A program made the translations under genes and the position numbers. This document shows positions 42,507-53,067 of a stretch of 64,000 nucleotides of DNA, in pieces. Positions within the stretch are counted from its first letter, which is position 1. Every line of letters begins with the position of its first letter. The stretch covers positions 219,130 through 283,129 of the forward strand of contig JACSYO010000704.1 of NCBI GenBank assembly GCA_016806645.1. Direction: 5' to 3'. This DNA comes from Ophiodon elongatus (lineage: Eukaryota; Chordata; Actinopteri; Perciformes; Hexagrammidae). Under the pieces are notes generated by a model. The model made no database searches, had not been told where the DNA came from, and saw only the letters and a program-made list of their open reading frames with translations.

Positions 42507-42958
42507 AAAGGAAACATTGGTCTCCTGGTTGAAAAATTGCTGTTTGTTGAACCCATCCCCCCCTCCCCCCCCCTCCTCCCTCCTCCCTCGCCCTGTGTGG
42601 GTTTTCGACATATTTATACTTCCTTGTTTATGAGTACGTGGATATCTTCATTCTATTTCTGGAGTATCTATGAATTACGGCGATGTAATTTCCATAGGCG
42701 TAGCTACGACTGCTGGATGTGCAGTCTGTTGTGGTTGGCCTACAGAACTACGTCACCCTGCAGCACGCAGTCGCTATCAGAGACCATGTGGCAGGTGTGT
42801 GAACCAAAGAGAGATGGATGGTGACTCCCCCCTCTTCTCCCCCACATTCTCTCTGCTCTGTGTTAACTGTCCATTGTCTCTTCCCCCCCCGCATACTTGC
42901 ATCAGTATTTTTCCAGAAATTGAGCATTGTTTGACCTGGCCGGACACTGCTGGAGGGG

Positions 42959-42995
<37 letters not shown>

Positions 42996-43860
42996 TTGTG
43001 TTTTCATGTACGAGGGAGGGAGGGAGGGAGGGGGAGAGGGGTTGTGGGGTTTTGTTGAGGCCCTGAAACTCCCTCATGGAGAACAGTCGTCTCTTCGCTC
43101 GGTGTTTGCACCTCTGAAATTCAGGAAACGAGTCATTTAACTGTGACTGAGAAAAGGTGACAACGCAGTTAAAGGAACAGGAAGTGACACAAACTTCTCT
43201 ATATTGTTGAGTTTAGAGAGATAAGAACTGCAGTTTGCTGGCTCTGTCAACCTCAGACCACATACGTATATATATATATAGATATATCTATAGATATATA
43301 GATATATATATAGATATATATATCTATATATCTATATATATATCTATATATATGTGTATGTATATATATATATGTATATATATATGTTTTAAAGCATTGG
43401 CTATAAATGCTTTTCACTTGGTTTTTCAGTGATGCTCTAAACTTCAATGTGAAGAAAAGAAGATGATCATAAAGAACAAACTAGACTGAACACAGACAGC
43501 GTTGTCAATATGCAGCAATATAAAGGGAACCATATCAGCAACCACCATCACACACAAGGAAGGAGGAAGTAGTCTGAAAAATTAACCTGCGATGTCAGAA
43601 AATTCTGTCCTGGATTTGAGAAATTGAATCGACAAACAGGACAAACCGACCTACAGGCCGGAGATTTCATCCAAATCAAACTCCCGACCAGGAAGAACGA
43701 GGCCCTTTACTACACGTGAGCAAATAGTTCCTCTACGTCTCCAAATAAAAGTCTGTTTACACCATCCTTCGTTTTCTCCATCCACCCTAGAACGCTTAAA
43801 GGTTGTTTGTGTGGCTTTCGGGGGTCAAAGGTGAGTTGTGACCAAGTTGCATGCTGTGGC
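42507..43860. other. Intergenic, simple repeats
   Basis: Contains C-rich and CCT-rich runs at 42553-42590, (TG)n at 42962-42993, (GGGA)n at 43012-43035 and (TATC)/(TA)n at 43264-43390. Bases 42507-42790 probably continue the dispersed element that hosts the 27 bp array. Confidence 0.55.
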
Positions 43861-43869
43861 TCAAAATGC

Positions 43870-44152
43870 CTCCAAAGAGATTTAAAATGACGTAAAAGAG
43901 ATTTAAAATGACTTCAAAGAGATTTAAAATGACGTAAAAGAGATTTAAAATGACGTAAAAGAGATTTAAAATGACGTAAAAGAGATTTAAAATGACTTCA
44001 AAGAGATTTAAAATGACGTAAAAGAGATTTAAAATAACGTAAAAGAGATTTAAAATGACGTAAAAGAGATTTAAAATGACTTCAAAGAGATTTAAAATGC
44101 CTCCAAAGAGATTTAAAATGACTTAAAAGAGATTTAAAATGACGTAAAAGAG
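43870..44152 (-). repeat. 21 bp minisatellite, array 3 (GAGATTTAAAATGACGTAAAA)
   Basis: Fourteen units of 21 bp. Read on the minus strand they resemble GTCATTTTAAATCTCTTT, a variant of the 21 bp family of arrays 1 and 2. Seven units contain TGACGTAA, four TGACTTCAA/TGACTTAA and two TGCCTCCAA. TGACGTAA is a bZIP (ATF/CREB or PAR-type) half-consensus. Confidence 0.9.
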
Positions 44153-44976
44153 ATGCTGTGGCGCTGAAGCCTATAGTTTCATAAAAAAAATAAAATAAAA
44201 ACACTGCAGCTTTGCCAGACAGACAGAAGCACTGAACACCTGCAAGTTGTAAAAAGAACTGCAGGTGTAGAAAGGTGCTGATGATCGGACCCTAACGCAG
44301 CTATTGACTGCATTTCAGGGAACTCTGCAGAGGACGGAAGAGAAGAAGTTGGATCATCTTTTTGCAGCTTGAAATGAAAACGAAAAGAGGTCGTTGAGGG
44401 AGCAGTGCCGCATAACCCAAGTCCACGCTGTGAGTCACTCCCTGCAGATAAGGCCGTGCGTTTTATGAATGGCAGCTGGTGACGCAAAGAGGGAGGCGGC
44501 GCGTCCTGAAAGAGAGGTAATTACACGGCAGATAACGAGCAGAGACGGCCCGCATCACTAGGAAAGGGAAAACACACACTCAGAAGCAGAAGGTTTAAAC
44601 TAATGATTAACAAAGACACACGGGACACGTTGAAGCTAAAACTAAATGTATGGCATACAGGCTCAAACGCTTTGAAGTACTCCTCTTCATTAAAGCAATG
44701 CCCAGGATTTTATGAGCCAATAAAACCTCTGGCAGGGGGAGAGTGTGTTTTCCACTGGATTTGAAGTTCTGAGTTCTGAGTCGACTGACCCCCCCCCCAC
44801 TGACCGCCTCCCCGGTGATGAAGATGGAAAACATGTCTGGTTAAAGTCATCATCATCGCGATGCCCACAAACACTGAAGAGGAGAAGTCAGGAGAAAGCT
44901 GGAGCAACCAGAAACATGTAAATACTACTTTCGGTCAGTGCATTCAGAGATTAAATATTTATTCTTGCTAAAGTCA
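44153..44976. other. Repeat-free intergenic block around the enhancer candidate
   Basis: Apart from short runs (A-rich at 44180-44205, a C run at 44791-44799) no repeats are seen. The open frame at 44179-44487 (minus) has no recognised similarity. Confidence 0.4.
44373..44536. promoter_or_regulatory. Candidate enhancer: IRF + AP-1/NF-E2 + GATA + E-box cluster
   Basis: In 164 bases of repeat-free DNA: an IRF/ISRE-like GAAATGAAAACGAAAA at 44373-44388, TGAGTCA at 44431-44437, AGATAAGG at 44446-44453, CAGCTG at 44473-44478 and AGATAA at 44530-44535. TGAGTCA next to AGATAA is the arrangement of erythroid NF-E2/GATA1 elements. It lies about 5 kb downstream of the tent5c stop codon. TENT5C is known to be high in erythroid and plasma cells, where GATA1 and IRF4 act. 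The functional link is inference. Confidence 0.4.
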
Positions 44977-45290
44977 TGGATGGATTACTGAAAGGGCCAA
45001 CAAGGCACAGGTCCAGGGGCCCCAGACTCTCAGGGGCCCTTGCCCTTCACCTACTAAATGACCTCAAAATGACCATAAAACCATTATAAAGAGATACAAA
45101 AAGGCTTCAGAGACTCAGAACGACTACAAAGAGATGCAAAACAACCACAAAGAGACATGAAGCAACTACAGATTGACCCCAAAACAATTAAAAGAAAAAC
45201 GAACAATTAAAAGAGACACAAATTGACTACAGAGAGACTCAAAAGGACCACAAAGATATTTAAAATGTCTACAAAGAGAAAACAAAAGTG
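44977..45290 (-). repeat. 21 bp minisatellite, array 4 with element flank
   Basis: Starts ATGGATGGATTACTGAAAGG, GCACAGGTCCAGGGGCCCC, the same flank that ends array 1 in reverse, then degenerate units such as CTACAAAGAGATGCAAAACA and CCACAAAGAGACATGAAGCA to about 45290. This is the reverse complement of the array 1 unit and the least homogenised copy. Confidence 0.8.
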
Positions 45291-45985
45291 GATGAGGATG
45301 ACGGGCGTGTAGAGACCTCAAAGCCCCCCCCCCTCTACAGTAATGACCCTTGACCCCCCTTCACTTCCTGTAGACTATCTCCTTCAGGATGCTCCTGCTC
45401 TGTTTTATAGAGTGGAGTTGTATTCTTTATTTGTCCTGCTGGTTTATTGCTGCTCCGCTTCAGTGTGACGTAGTTCTTTACGTCCTCCAGTTCACTAACA
45501 CGAGTGAATAAAGTCACAATAAAAACATCCAGTTGACTTTCAAACAGAAACGTAAATATTTTGTATTTGTTTACCTTTCTAATGCTGCTTTTTAAAGCGG
45601 TGCAGCCAGCTGCTGGGCCTCACTTTAAAAAGGATGAATAACAAAAGTATTAAGAGTTATATACACCATCTATTATTTGTTTTGACGGGCAAAACAAATA
45701 ATGCAGTGAATTCAGGTGAAGAAAAACCTCAGTTTAAGTCATATTTTGTAAAAATGTAGCACAACGTTAACGTGTGTTTAAATGAAAATGGAATATTTTG
45801 TAAATAAAATAATTAAGTAGCATTTTAGAATGTGGACAGAATAAAATACCTTGAACAAACATTCTCTTTACTACCAGAAATTAAACCCTTTAAATATATA
45901 AAATAAATCTAGTGAGGAATAAAAGCTCATGTGAGATTTCGGTCAACAGAAACAGCCAAAGCATCTTTTTTTGCATTTAATACTC
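45291..45985. other. Intergenic just beyond the tent5c 3' end
   Basis: Contains the segment 45650-45810 shared with 35165-35345 (GACGGGCAAAA..., GTGAATTCAGGTGAAGAA). No gene. Confidence 0.45.
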
Positions 45986-45991
45986 TTTATT
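45986..45991 (-). terminator. tent5c: Poly(A) signal, probable distal tent5c
   Basis: AATAAA on the minus strand (plus TTTATT), inside ATGAATAAAGAGT. It marks the end of a 3.4 kb stretch without interspersed repeats that follows the tent5c stop codon. Confidence 0.55.
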
Positions 45992-48140
45992 CATTTTTTC
46001 CCCTCTTCAAACACATTTTCCTGATGTACATGTACATTTCCATTCAAAAAAAAAAAAAAGAAAAAAAAAACTCAAGTGAGGTAAAAGTCCTGAAAAAGGA
46101 AATAGTAGAATGTTTGTAACCATCAAACTCGTAGTCACAATCACAAAGCCGACAAAAAAAAGCTCTTTTGCATCAACTATTTCAAAAATATATATATAGT
46201 GCGACACAGTTCATATTTTCCCCAAATTTTTTTTTTCTCTTTTTTTTTTTATATAGCAACAAGCATCCCTTCATACACACATGCAAGCAAACACACACAC
46301 ACACACACACACATAATCTGCTGCTGTAAAAAAAACAAAAAGCTCCTCTCCAGACAGGAAGGTGTAGCAGAGCCTCCGTCACCTTCCTGTGAGGAAGACT
46401 ATACTTTTAAACAAGCATCACCTCTGAATATCTCCTCCACTGCTTCCTCCGCCCCCAAAGAACACATCTACAGGTGTCATAAATGAAAGAAAACACGCTG
46501 TACTAATAAACAAAGGTCCAAACAGAGTGGGACGATCAAAGAGGAGCGAGAGAGCGAAGCAACGGGGTCGATAAATAGTTTACAGCAGAAAATTTTCTTT
46601 TTTTTAAAAAAGTGGGGACAAAAAAAAAAAGGCAAAATACACTTCATCCTTTTCTGTGTTTCTTCACAAAAACGTTCGCACATCGACGATCATACGTCAG
46701 CCCTGATGAAGGCGTGAGCCCTGCTGCACCCCGCTCTCATCGAGTGGGAGGGGGGGTGGGGGGGGTCAGAGAGGCTTTACTCTCCAGGCTGCGTTCACCG
46801 GCCACAAAAACACACGTTTGTTTGTTGCGTTTTCTTTGACGCCGCTCGAAAAACTACTTTTTTCTTTTTTTTTTTTTAAAGCGAGCGACATCAACAAAAA
46901 CGATTAAAGAAAATAAAGAAAAAAAAAAGGCCAAGAAGGAGACGAGACTTCAGCTCCGCGCTCCAATGCGTCGTCATCACTCAGGGGGGGGGGGGGGGGA
47001 AACAAACTGGGGAATGATTTGAGATTCTGTGCTGCTGTTCCCTTAAAATAAAAAATAAATCGGTGTTTTGTCCCCTTCGGCTTTAAAACGAGATCACTGA
47101 ACAGGTGAGCGACGACGGAGCGTGAAACCTGAGCTGAAGTCTGCCGGCCGCCTTCCTCCTTCAGGGCCGAGCTACTCCAATAAGATCCTGCAGGTCGGGT
47201 AAGAAGAGGAGAGCGTTACGATTAACAAAGACAGAAAGGACACTAAGTGAAGGGGGACGGGGACGATGTCAAGACACGGGGACAAAACGAAGCCCTCAAA
47301 AAACACATCATGTCCCTGAGAACCAGCAATCGACCACTTTAGCTTATTTACATTCCTGGCTGGGTTTTGGAGTAAAACAAGGCCTCTTTAAAGTGCTTCT
47401 GTTAGTACGGGGTCTCCCCCCCCAAGCTGCAGGGCCACAAGCGTGGCCCCCCCAGGTGTTGCTTTGGCGTGGATGGGGATCAAAGTGTCGGCGAAACAAA
47501 TCCCGCCGCGGTTCGCGTCGGAGATACAAATGCTGGGCAGTCCGGTAAAGAAAAAGAAAAAAAGTGGTGCGAGAATATATAATGTCTGTTTGGAAAAGAC
47601 GTCCAGGCACGATGGCAAGATGGCCGCCAGAGGCTCGAAGACAGTAGACAGATGGGACTGAAAGTAAAAGGTATTCTCCAATTAACTTAAATGATGCATC
47701 ATGCGAAGTTCTCAAGGTGTAAATGATCTGATCCCTCCTGATTATTATTATTATTATTATTATTAAAAAACGCTTTAAAAAAGCTCTCCAAAAAAAAAGA
47801 AAAAAAAAAAGGCACTTGAGTGCTTCAGCTGCTGGTTGTGACTTTGGTCCACGGCGACGGTTCAAAGTTCAGCAGCAGAGCTCGGCGACCCCGGTGGGGG
47901 CGACCTGCGATGGGTGTGTGATGTGGGTCAGCCAGATAAGACTCAGTTATCTCATAAAAAAAGAAAAGCAGCGAGGCGGTGAAGGAGGATCCTGACAGAT
48001 AACAGGCCGCCCGCTGGCAACGGGTTCAGGACCAACAGCTAATAATAGGCTCAGCTGGAAATAGTAGATCATAGGTTTTGTAGAGGGACGGGGACGGCAT
48101 CCAACTGGCGTTCCTCTCAACATACCAGTTGCTCAGCCCT

Positions 48141-48187
<47 letters not shown>

Positions 48188-49432
48188 TCCCCGATGCCCA
48201 CAAAAGGGGTTCAAACGCTGGAGTCGTGGTTCCCTGGATAGGAGAGGACAGGAAGTGAGTCAGCACCCCACACATGTAAGGTGGTCAGGGTGCTGCTGGT
48301 CGTCCACGGTAACCCCCCCTTCAGGAAAAAAAAAAAAGGATAATTATAGACGGCCTGTTGTTTGAGAGCCGGTCGCCGAGCTGTGTCAGAAGGAATCCCA
48401 TTTCAGAGCCGCTGCTGCTCGAGCCTGCAATGGCTTTGGGGGGGACGAGGACCCTGGCAGGGTCCGCCATGTGCTGCTCCTTTTAAGGGGAAGTCCCTTC
48501 CAGGACTCCCAGCTCTCGCTCCAGGCAAACGAGGTGCTCTCTGCAGTCGGCATCCCACAACAGCAAAACACAGAGAGGCATAAACTCTGTAGACATTCGG
48601 GAGCCCCGTCTATCGGTTTGGGGGGGGTCGGGGGTCGGGGGCTCGTCCTACACCGACATTCACAGTGGGGGAAAAATAAAAATAAGCACATTTTCTTTTT
48701 TTGCATCGTTTACAAAAATCACAGGCACCGAGCGGCAGATCGAGGGAGACCACAGGACGTCCCGTCAAGATGAATTAAAACAAATTGACGCCTGCCCCCA
48801 CCGCTCCCCACCTTATTAGTGCCACCTTACTTCCCTCCCCAGTGAACAACATTTTTAACACTGGTGCTCTGCTTTCTTTTTTTTTTTTATATATATTACC
48901 CTTTCCCCCCCAATAACACTATTTTACACTTTTTTCTGCCTTTTCACATTTATATATATATTTCTAAACAAATTTAAGGCTATAACATGTTCTTCTTCCC
49001 CTTTTTTTTGCAAAAATATAGCCCATACTTAAATCATTTCTTTGGGGGGGGTAACACCTGGAGGTTAAGGCACAAAACTCTATTAAACAGGGAAACAATC
49101 AAACATGATGAGAAAAAGAAAAAAAAAAAAGAATCTAAACACTTAAAAATATCGCTTTCTATTCAATGACCTTGACGACTGGAGGAGGAATGAGAAAGGA
49201 TCCCAAAACAAAGCAAAACACTTGTCCACTTGAATATAATTGTGCCTTGAGAGGAACAAAGTTTTTATTGCCTCAATAATATTTTTTTTTCGGGGGGTGG
49301 AGGGGGTTTGCCGTTTTCTTTTTCTTTTTTTTTTTTTTTTAAATTCCTTCTCTTCTCAAAAGCAGCAGCACTTCCACGTGTGTGTGTGTTTTTTTTCTTT
49401 TTTTTTCCCGGTTTGTTTTGTTTTTATTTGCG
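45992..49432 (-). other. tent5c: tent5c 3'UTR (probable)
   Basis: From the stop codon to 45986 I see no transposon copies, unlike both neighbours, but many homopolymer runs (A/T runs near 46045, 46240, 46860, 47790, 49325; G runs at 46984-47000, 48620). It also has (CA)n at 46288-46313 and (GT)n at 48143-48185. TENT5C mRNAs in other vertebrates have multi-kb 3'UTRs. A proximal poly(A) signal AATAAA lies on the minus strand at 49264-49269, so short and long isoforms are possible. Small open frames here are not convincing. Confidence 0.55.
49264..49269 (-). terminator. tent5c: Proximal poly(A) signal of tent5c
   Basis: AATAAA on the minus strand (in GGCAATAAAAAC), about 165 bases after the stop codon. 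Use of this site would remove nearly the whole 3'UTR. Confidence 0.4.
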
Positions 49433-50584
49433 TCAGTTACACGGCAGCCATGTTGGAATGTTCTGGTTGGCCACGTAGTAGTTGCTGAAGTTGTGGTCTC
49501 GGACGTACGGCGCCGGCTGGTAGTAGCAGGTGACGCAGGACGCGTCGGGGATGGCGTTCTGCTCCGCCAGCACCCGGAAGGCCATCAGCGAGATGAGGTG
49601 GAGGGTCTGCCGCCGCTCGTGGCCCATGAGGCACACCGTGCTCTCGTTGACCACCCGACGCAGGATCATGAGGTAGTCGTACTTGCTCTTCTCCTCGCCG
49701 ACAAAGTGGCTCTGCAGGTAGGCCTCCATTTTGCGCTGCTGCTCGCCGATGTCGGGGAAGTCGATGAAGAAGCGGGAGCACATGTAGCGCTCCAGGGCCT
49801 TGAACTCCTCCTCGCTGGCGGGCCGGAAGTCCCGCACCAGCAGGTTGCAGTACTTCAGCAGGCCGCCGCCGCGGATCTCCTCGGGCCGCTTGGTGGCGAT
49901 GAGCTTGTTGCCCAGGTGGCTCAGCGCCGCGTCGAAGTCCCCGTACACGCTCTCGCCGCGCACCGTCGGGTGGAAGGCCGGCGACATGGCCGTCTGCGCC
50001 AGCTCGTAGTAGGCGAGCATGGAGTCCAGCACGATCTGGAAGGAGTCCACGCTGAACTCGAACTGCCGGCGTATCGAGTCCACGAACTTCAGCTCCACGT
50101 TGCGGCCGTCGTTGTTGGAGAGCGAGATGAGGCTCCAGCGGTCCTGCTCCGTGTTGACCTTCACCAGCTTCTGGACGTAGGCCTCCTTGAGGGTCATGGG
50201 CGTGATCTTGTCCTTGTTCACGCCCTCGGGCAGGAAGTCCAGCAGGGTGCCCAGCACCACGTCTTTGATGAGCCTGAACTCGGCCTCGTGTGGCAGGTCC
50301 ACCCTGAAGATGACGTCTAGGTCCTTGTAGCTCCAGCCCACGTCCTGCACCAGCACGTGGCTGGCCGTGGAGCCGTTGAGCCGCACGTCCTTCACCGCGA
50401 TGCCGCTCAGCTCCAGGCGGGTGCGCACGCGGGCCACGATGTCCTTCAGGCGCACCTCCAAGGTCGGGAAGTTACCCCGCCCGTGAACGGGCACCACCTC
50501 CGTCAGCACCTCGTTCAGCCGGCTCACCTGCTCCCAGGTAAGGACACTGACCGAACAGCTCTTTGGTTCCTCCTTGTTATCCAT
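49433..50584 (-). CDS. tent5c: Terminal nucleotidyltransferase 5C (FAM46C), non-canonical poly(A) polymerase
   Basis: 383 residues, one exon, ATG at 50584-50582, TGA at 49435-49433. TENT5 proteins extend mRNA poly(A) tails. TENT5C acts in the cytoplasm and near the ER, stabilises secretory mRNAs such as immunoglobulin, and is a myeloma tumour suppressor. The nucleotidyltransferase fold is intact: Gly71-Ser72 in DVRLNGSTASHVLV, the catalytic pair Asp88 and Asp90 in YKDLDVIF, and the third carboxylate Glu164 in NVELKFVDSIRRQFEFSVD. Further family blocks: GRGNFPTLE (35-43), LPEGVNKDKI, EEIRGGGLLKYCNLLVRDFR, YMCSRFFIDFPDI, RRVVNESTVCLMGHERRQTL, VTCYYQPAPYV and the C-terminal PTWLPCN. Length fits TENT5C (391 in human); GDAP2 as neighbour supports C rather than A, B or D. 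Third positions are very GC-rich compared with the surroundings. Confidence 0.95.
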   Translation of the reverse strand: MDNKEEPKSCSVSVLTWEQVSRLNEVLTEVVPVHGRGNFPTLEVRLKDIVARVRTRLELSGIAVKDVRLNGSTASHVLVQDVGWSYKDLDVIFRVDLPHEAEFRLIKDVVLGTLLDFLPEGVNKDKITPMTLKEAYVQKLVKVNTEQDRWSLISLSNNDGRNVELKFVDSIRRQFEFSVDSFQIVLDSMLAYYELAQTAMSPAFHPTVRGESVYGDFDAALSHLGNKLIATKRPEEIRGGGLLKYCNLLVRDFRPASEEEFKALERYMCSRFFIDFPDIGEQQRKMEAYLQSHFVGEEKSKYDYLMILRRVVNESTVCLMGHERRQTLHLISLMAFRVLAEQNAIPDASCVTCYYQPAPYVRDHNFSNYYVANQNIPTWLPCN

Positions 50585-50610
50585 CTTCTCACAAAAAAAG
50601 TTCAGGTCAA
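50585..50610 (-). other. tent5c: tent5c 5'UTR remainder and splice acceptor
   Basis: On the minus strand TTTTCTCTCTCCCGTCTCAG ends at 50611, a strong acceptor 26 bases before the ATG. TENT5 genes usually have a 5'UTR intron directly before the single coding exon, so this fits the family. Confidence 0.6.
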
Positions 50611-50932
50611 CTGAGACGGGAGAGAGAAAACCGATGAGTTATTGCTACAAATCACTTTTTTTTACAGTATTTTGCACGACAATATAAAACACTCGATCAG
50701 AATTAGCTCACATGTAACAATTAACTTTAAAACTCAACAGAAATAACAAATAAACGTGATTAAAATGGAGTAAAAGCCCTCATTAACCAGTAGCAGCATC
50801 ATGAGCCATTCAGCACGAGCACAGCAGAATGTGAGCACGAGACAACCTGCTCCCTCACAGACACACACACGCGGACGCACGCGCAGTGAAAAAAAACCGG
50901 CCAGAGCTCGTGAGGCTTCGAGAACAGCTCAC
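50611..50932 (-). other. tent5c: Candidate 5'UTR intron of tent5c
   Basis: The minus-strand donor CGCG|GTGAGC at 50932-50931 pairs with the acceptor at 50611, giving a 322 bp intron. The donor lies in CpG-rich sequence, as expected of a first exon. A more distant first exon is equally possible. Confidence 0.35.
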
Positions 50933-51234
50933 CGCGCGAGCCCGGCTTTTTTCATTCCAGAACCGTTGAGAGGGACCACGCGAGCACTAAGTGCACGAGC
51001 GCCCCGTTAACGGGCAGTTAAAAACGTTTCCGGTGGCGAATGCGACGTAAAAGTTTCAATCAAACCGGTAACTTTACTCCGGTGTCAACATTTAAACACC
51101 ACTTCACGTCACCATCACAGCAGTTAACGCGGATTAACGTCACATTTTGACTCAAAAATCAGCCCATATGGCGAAGAATCCGGCAAAGTCACGCAGCGCA
51201 CGTTGGAAAAAAGATAAAACGTTAATCCTGCGTC

Positions 51235-51242
51235 TGACGTCA
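51235..51242. promoter_or_regulatory. Full CRE palindrome TGACGTCA
   Basis: A perfect CREB/ATF site about 650 bases upstream of the tent5c ATG, in the CpG-rich upstream region. Position relative to the true start site is unknown. Confidence 0.5.
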
Positions 51243-51320
51243 TCATATTCCCAACTGATATTATGTTTTGTAATGGGTGAACTTTTTTAATTTAGCAAGT
51301 GTTTTCTGACATAACATTCT

Positions 51321-51364
51321 TAAAAAAAAAAAAAAAAAAAAAAAAGAAAAAAGAAAAAAAAAAA
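51321..51364. repeat. A-rich run
   Basis: 44 bases of A with three G interruptions. If the TATA box at 51556 is used and the transcript is unspliced here, this would be a U-rich tract in the 5'UTR. Confidence 0.9.
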
Positions 51365-51453
51365 GAGCAATGAAAGCAGTACATACATTTTTTCTTTCCC
51401 CCCCAAAAAAAGCGTCCTCTGAAAAGCGTTGACGGTCAGAAGGAGAAGATGTT

Positions 51454-51592
51454 CACGTGCAGAGGGCTCCACATAGTCCGCCGTCTGGAGACGAGACGCT
51501 TGTATGCCTGTGAGCTGACGAGTCAGTGATTGACCCGCATGCGGAGACGCGCCTTCTTTATACAGCCGAAGCACGACCCGCTCAAACACGTG
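51454..51592 (-). promoter_or_regulatory. Candidate tent5c promoter: TATA box and two CACGTG E-boxes
   Basis: On the minus strand GGCTGTATAAAGAAGGCGCG places TATAAAG at 51562-51556, predicting a start near 51530. CACGTG occurs at 51587-51592 (upstream of TATA) and 51454-51459 (downstream). The surrounding DNA is CpG-rich. Confidence 0.45.
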
Positions 51593-51799
51593 CACATCCG
51601 CGGCACAATACAGGGCCCAATATATCTATGTAGCGTTCACGATTTAAAAGTAGAATATTAACATTATGAAGCGTCGTGTGGCAGGAATAAAAGATAAAAT
51701 GTGTATATTTACCCTTTAGAAAAAATAAAATAAGTCCAAAGTTTTCATCGGTGGCAGGTCACATAGGCGTGAGCTCGCGGAGTTGTTTTGTACCAATGC

Positions 51800-51852
51800 G
51801 CCGAGCGACGCATCTGATTGGTCGACAAGGTGTTTTGCGTTTCCGTAGTAAC
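51800..51852. promoter_or_regulatory. CCAAT boxes and RFX X-box
   Basis: A CpG-rich patch with CCAAT near 51793, ATTGG (reverse CCAAT) near 51818, and GTTTCCGTAGTAAC at 51839-51852. The last fits the X-box pattern RYYNYY-N2-RRNRAC. X-boxes mark ciliary and MHC-II promoters; no gene is seen to the right, so its target is unclear and could be tent5c. Confidence 0.4.
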
Positions 51853-51909
51853 GAGGGCCCGTCTCCAGGCAGGCGGTGCTCAGTTGAAATGCAGCGGTTT
51901 TTAAATATT

Positions 51910-53017
51910 AAGGTGCACATATATATTGTGTAAAACGAATCATAACATAAAAATGTAGTTGACATTTCAAACATGATAAATACAACATTGTATTCATTGT
52001 TAATATATTTATTATATGTGGTCAATTTCACATACATAAATGTAAATTAAAAGTTATCCAACATTTCACTGCATTTTTTTAAATAAATTGAATGAGTTTT
52101 AAGAATATATCAAACTTCAAAACACTACACACACTATCCTAATTACATTTTGTATATGCTTATTTGAGATTCTAGTTTAATTTTACTTTAAAATGTTCTT
52201 GTTTGATTCCACTAATAATTTTCTAGTCCCAACATTATAAAAATATGTATAAAGGTCTATTTAAATAAAAGGGCAAAATAACTCACACAAAAAACAGCCA
52301 AATCAGTAAAATAAAAATAAAGAATAAAGTAATTAAATGTAGAGCAAAGGTTAATGACATAATGGTATAATAACATTTGGAGAAATGGATTTTTACAACC
52401 TCAGTAAAAATAAAACCACAATCAGTAGTCAGTTTATCATATTGATCAGTCAAAATATATTAAAAGCACCTCTTTAAAATAATCCTGCTTCAGTTTCAAT
52501 CAAACTGAATTTCATAATCTTTAGAGGCGTCATGTTCTGTTGCTAAAAAACTGGATTATAAGTACAGTTTCTATATATTTTCCATTTATCTGGAATATCC
52601 TCAGACAAACAACATACACAAGCTGCTAAAAAAAAGAACAAACAGAAGTTATTGTCTTTGCTGTAGTCGATGTAATGTGTTTTATTACAGGACCTTGATT
52701 TTGATCCGTGAAAACGGGGTCATCTGACATTTCTCAAAACATAAACACTAAACCTCCTCTCCGAGTCGTCGTTAAACACCGAGTGCTCATCTGTGATCCG
52801 TTGTTCAGTCCTTTCAGGGTTCGAGCTGTAGAGATCTTGGGGTGTAGGTTTTGGAAATGGAAGAACAGGCTGTTGTTACTACACAGGAAGCATCGCAGCC
52901 AGAGATTCTCTGGATGAAACCCAACAGCACATCAGGGGGGACCCTCCCCATTTCTATGGCAGTCACTTCACTAGAACACATAAAACATTCCTCTGGAAAT
53001 CTCCTTTTTCTGTTGTG

Positions 53018-53067
<50 letters not shown>

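Noticed and set aside
49382..50320. 312-codon plus-strand frame opposite tent5c
   Set aside because: An antisense shadow of the very GC-rich tent5c coding exon.
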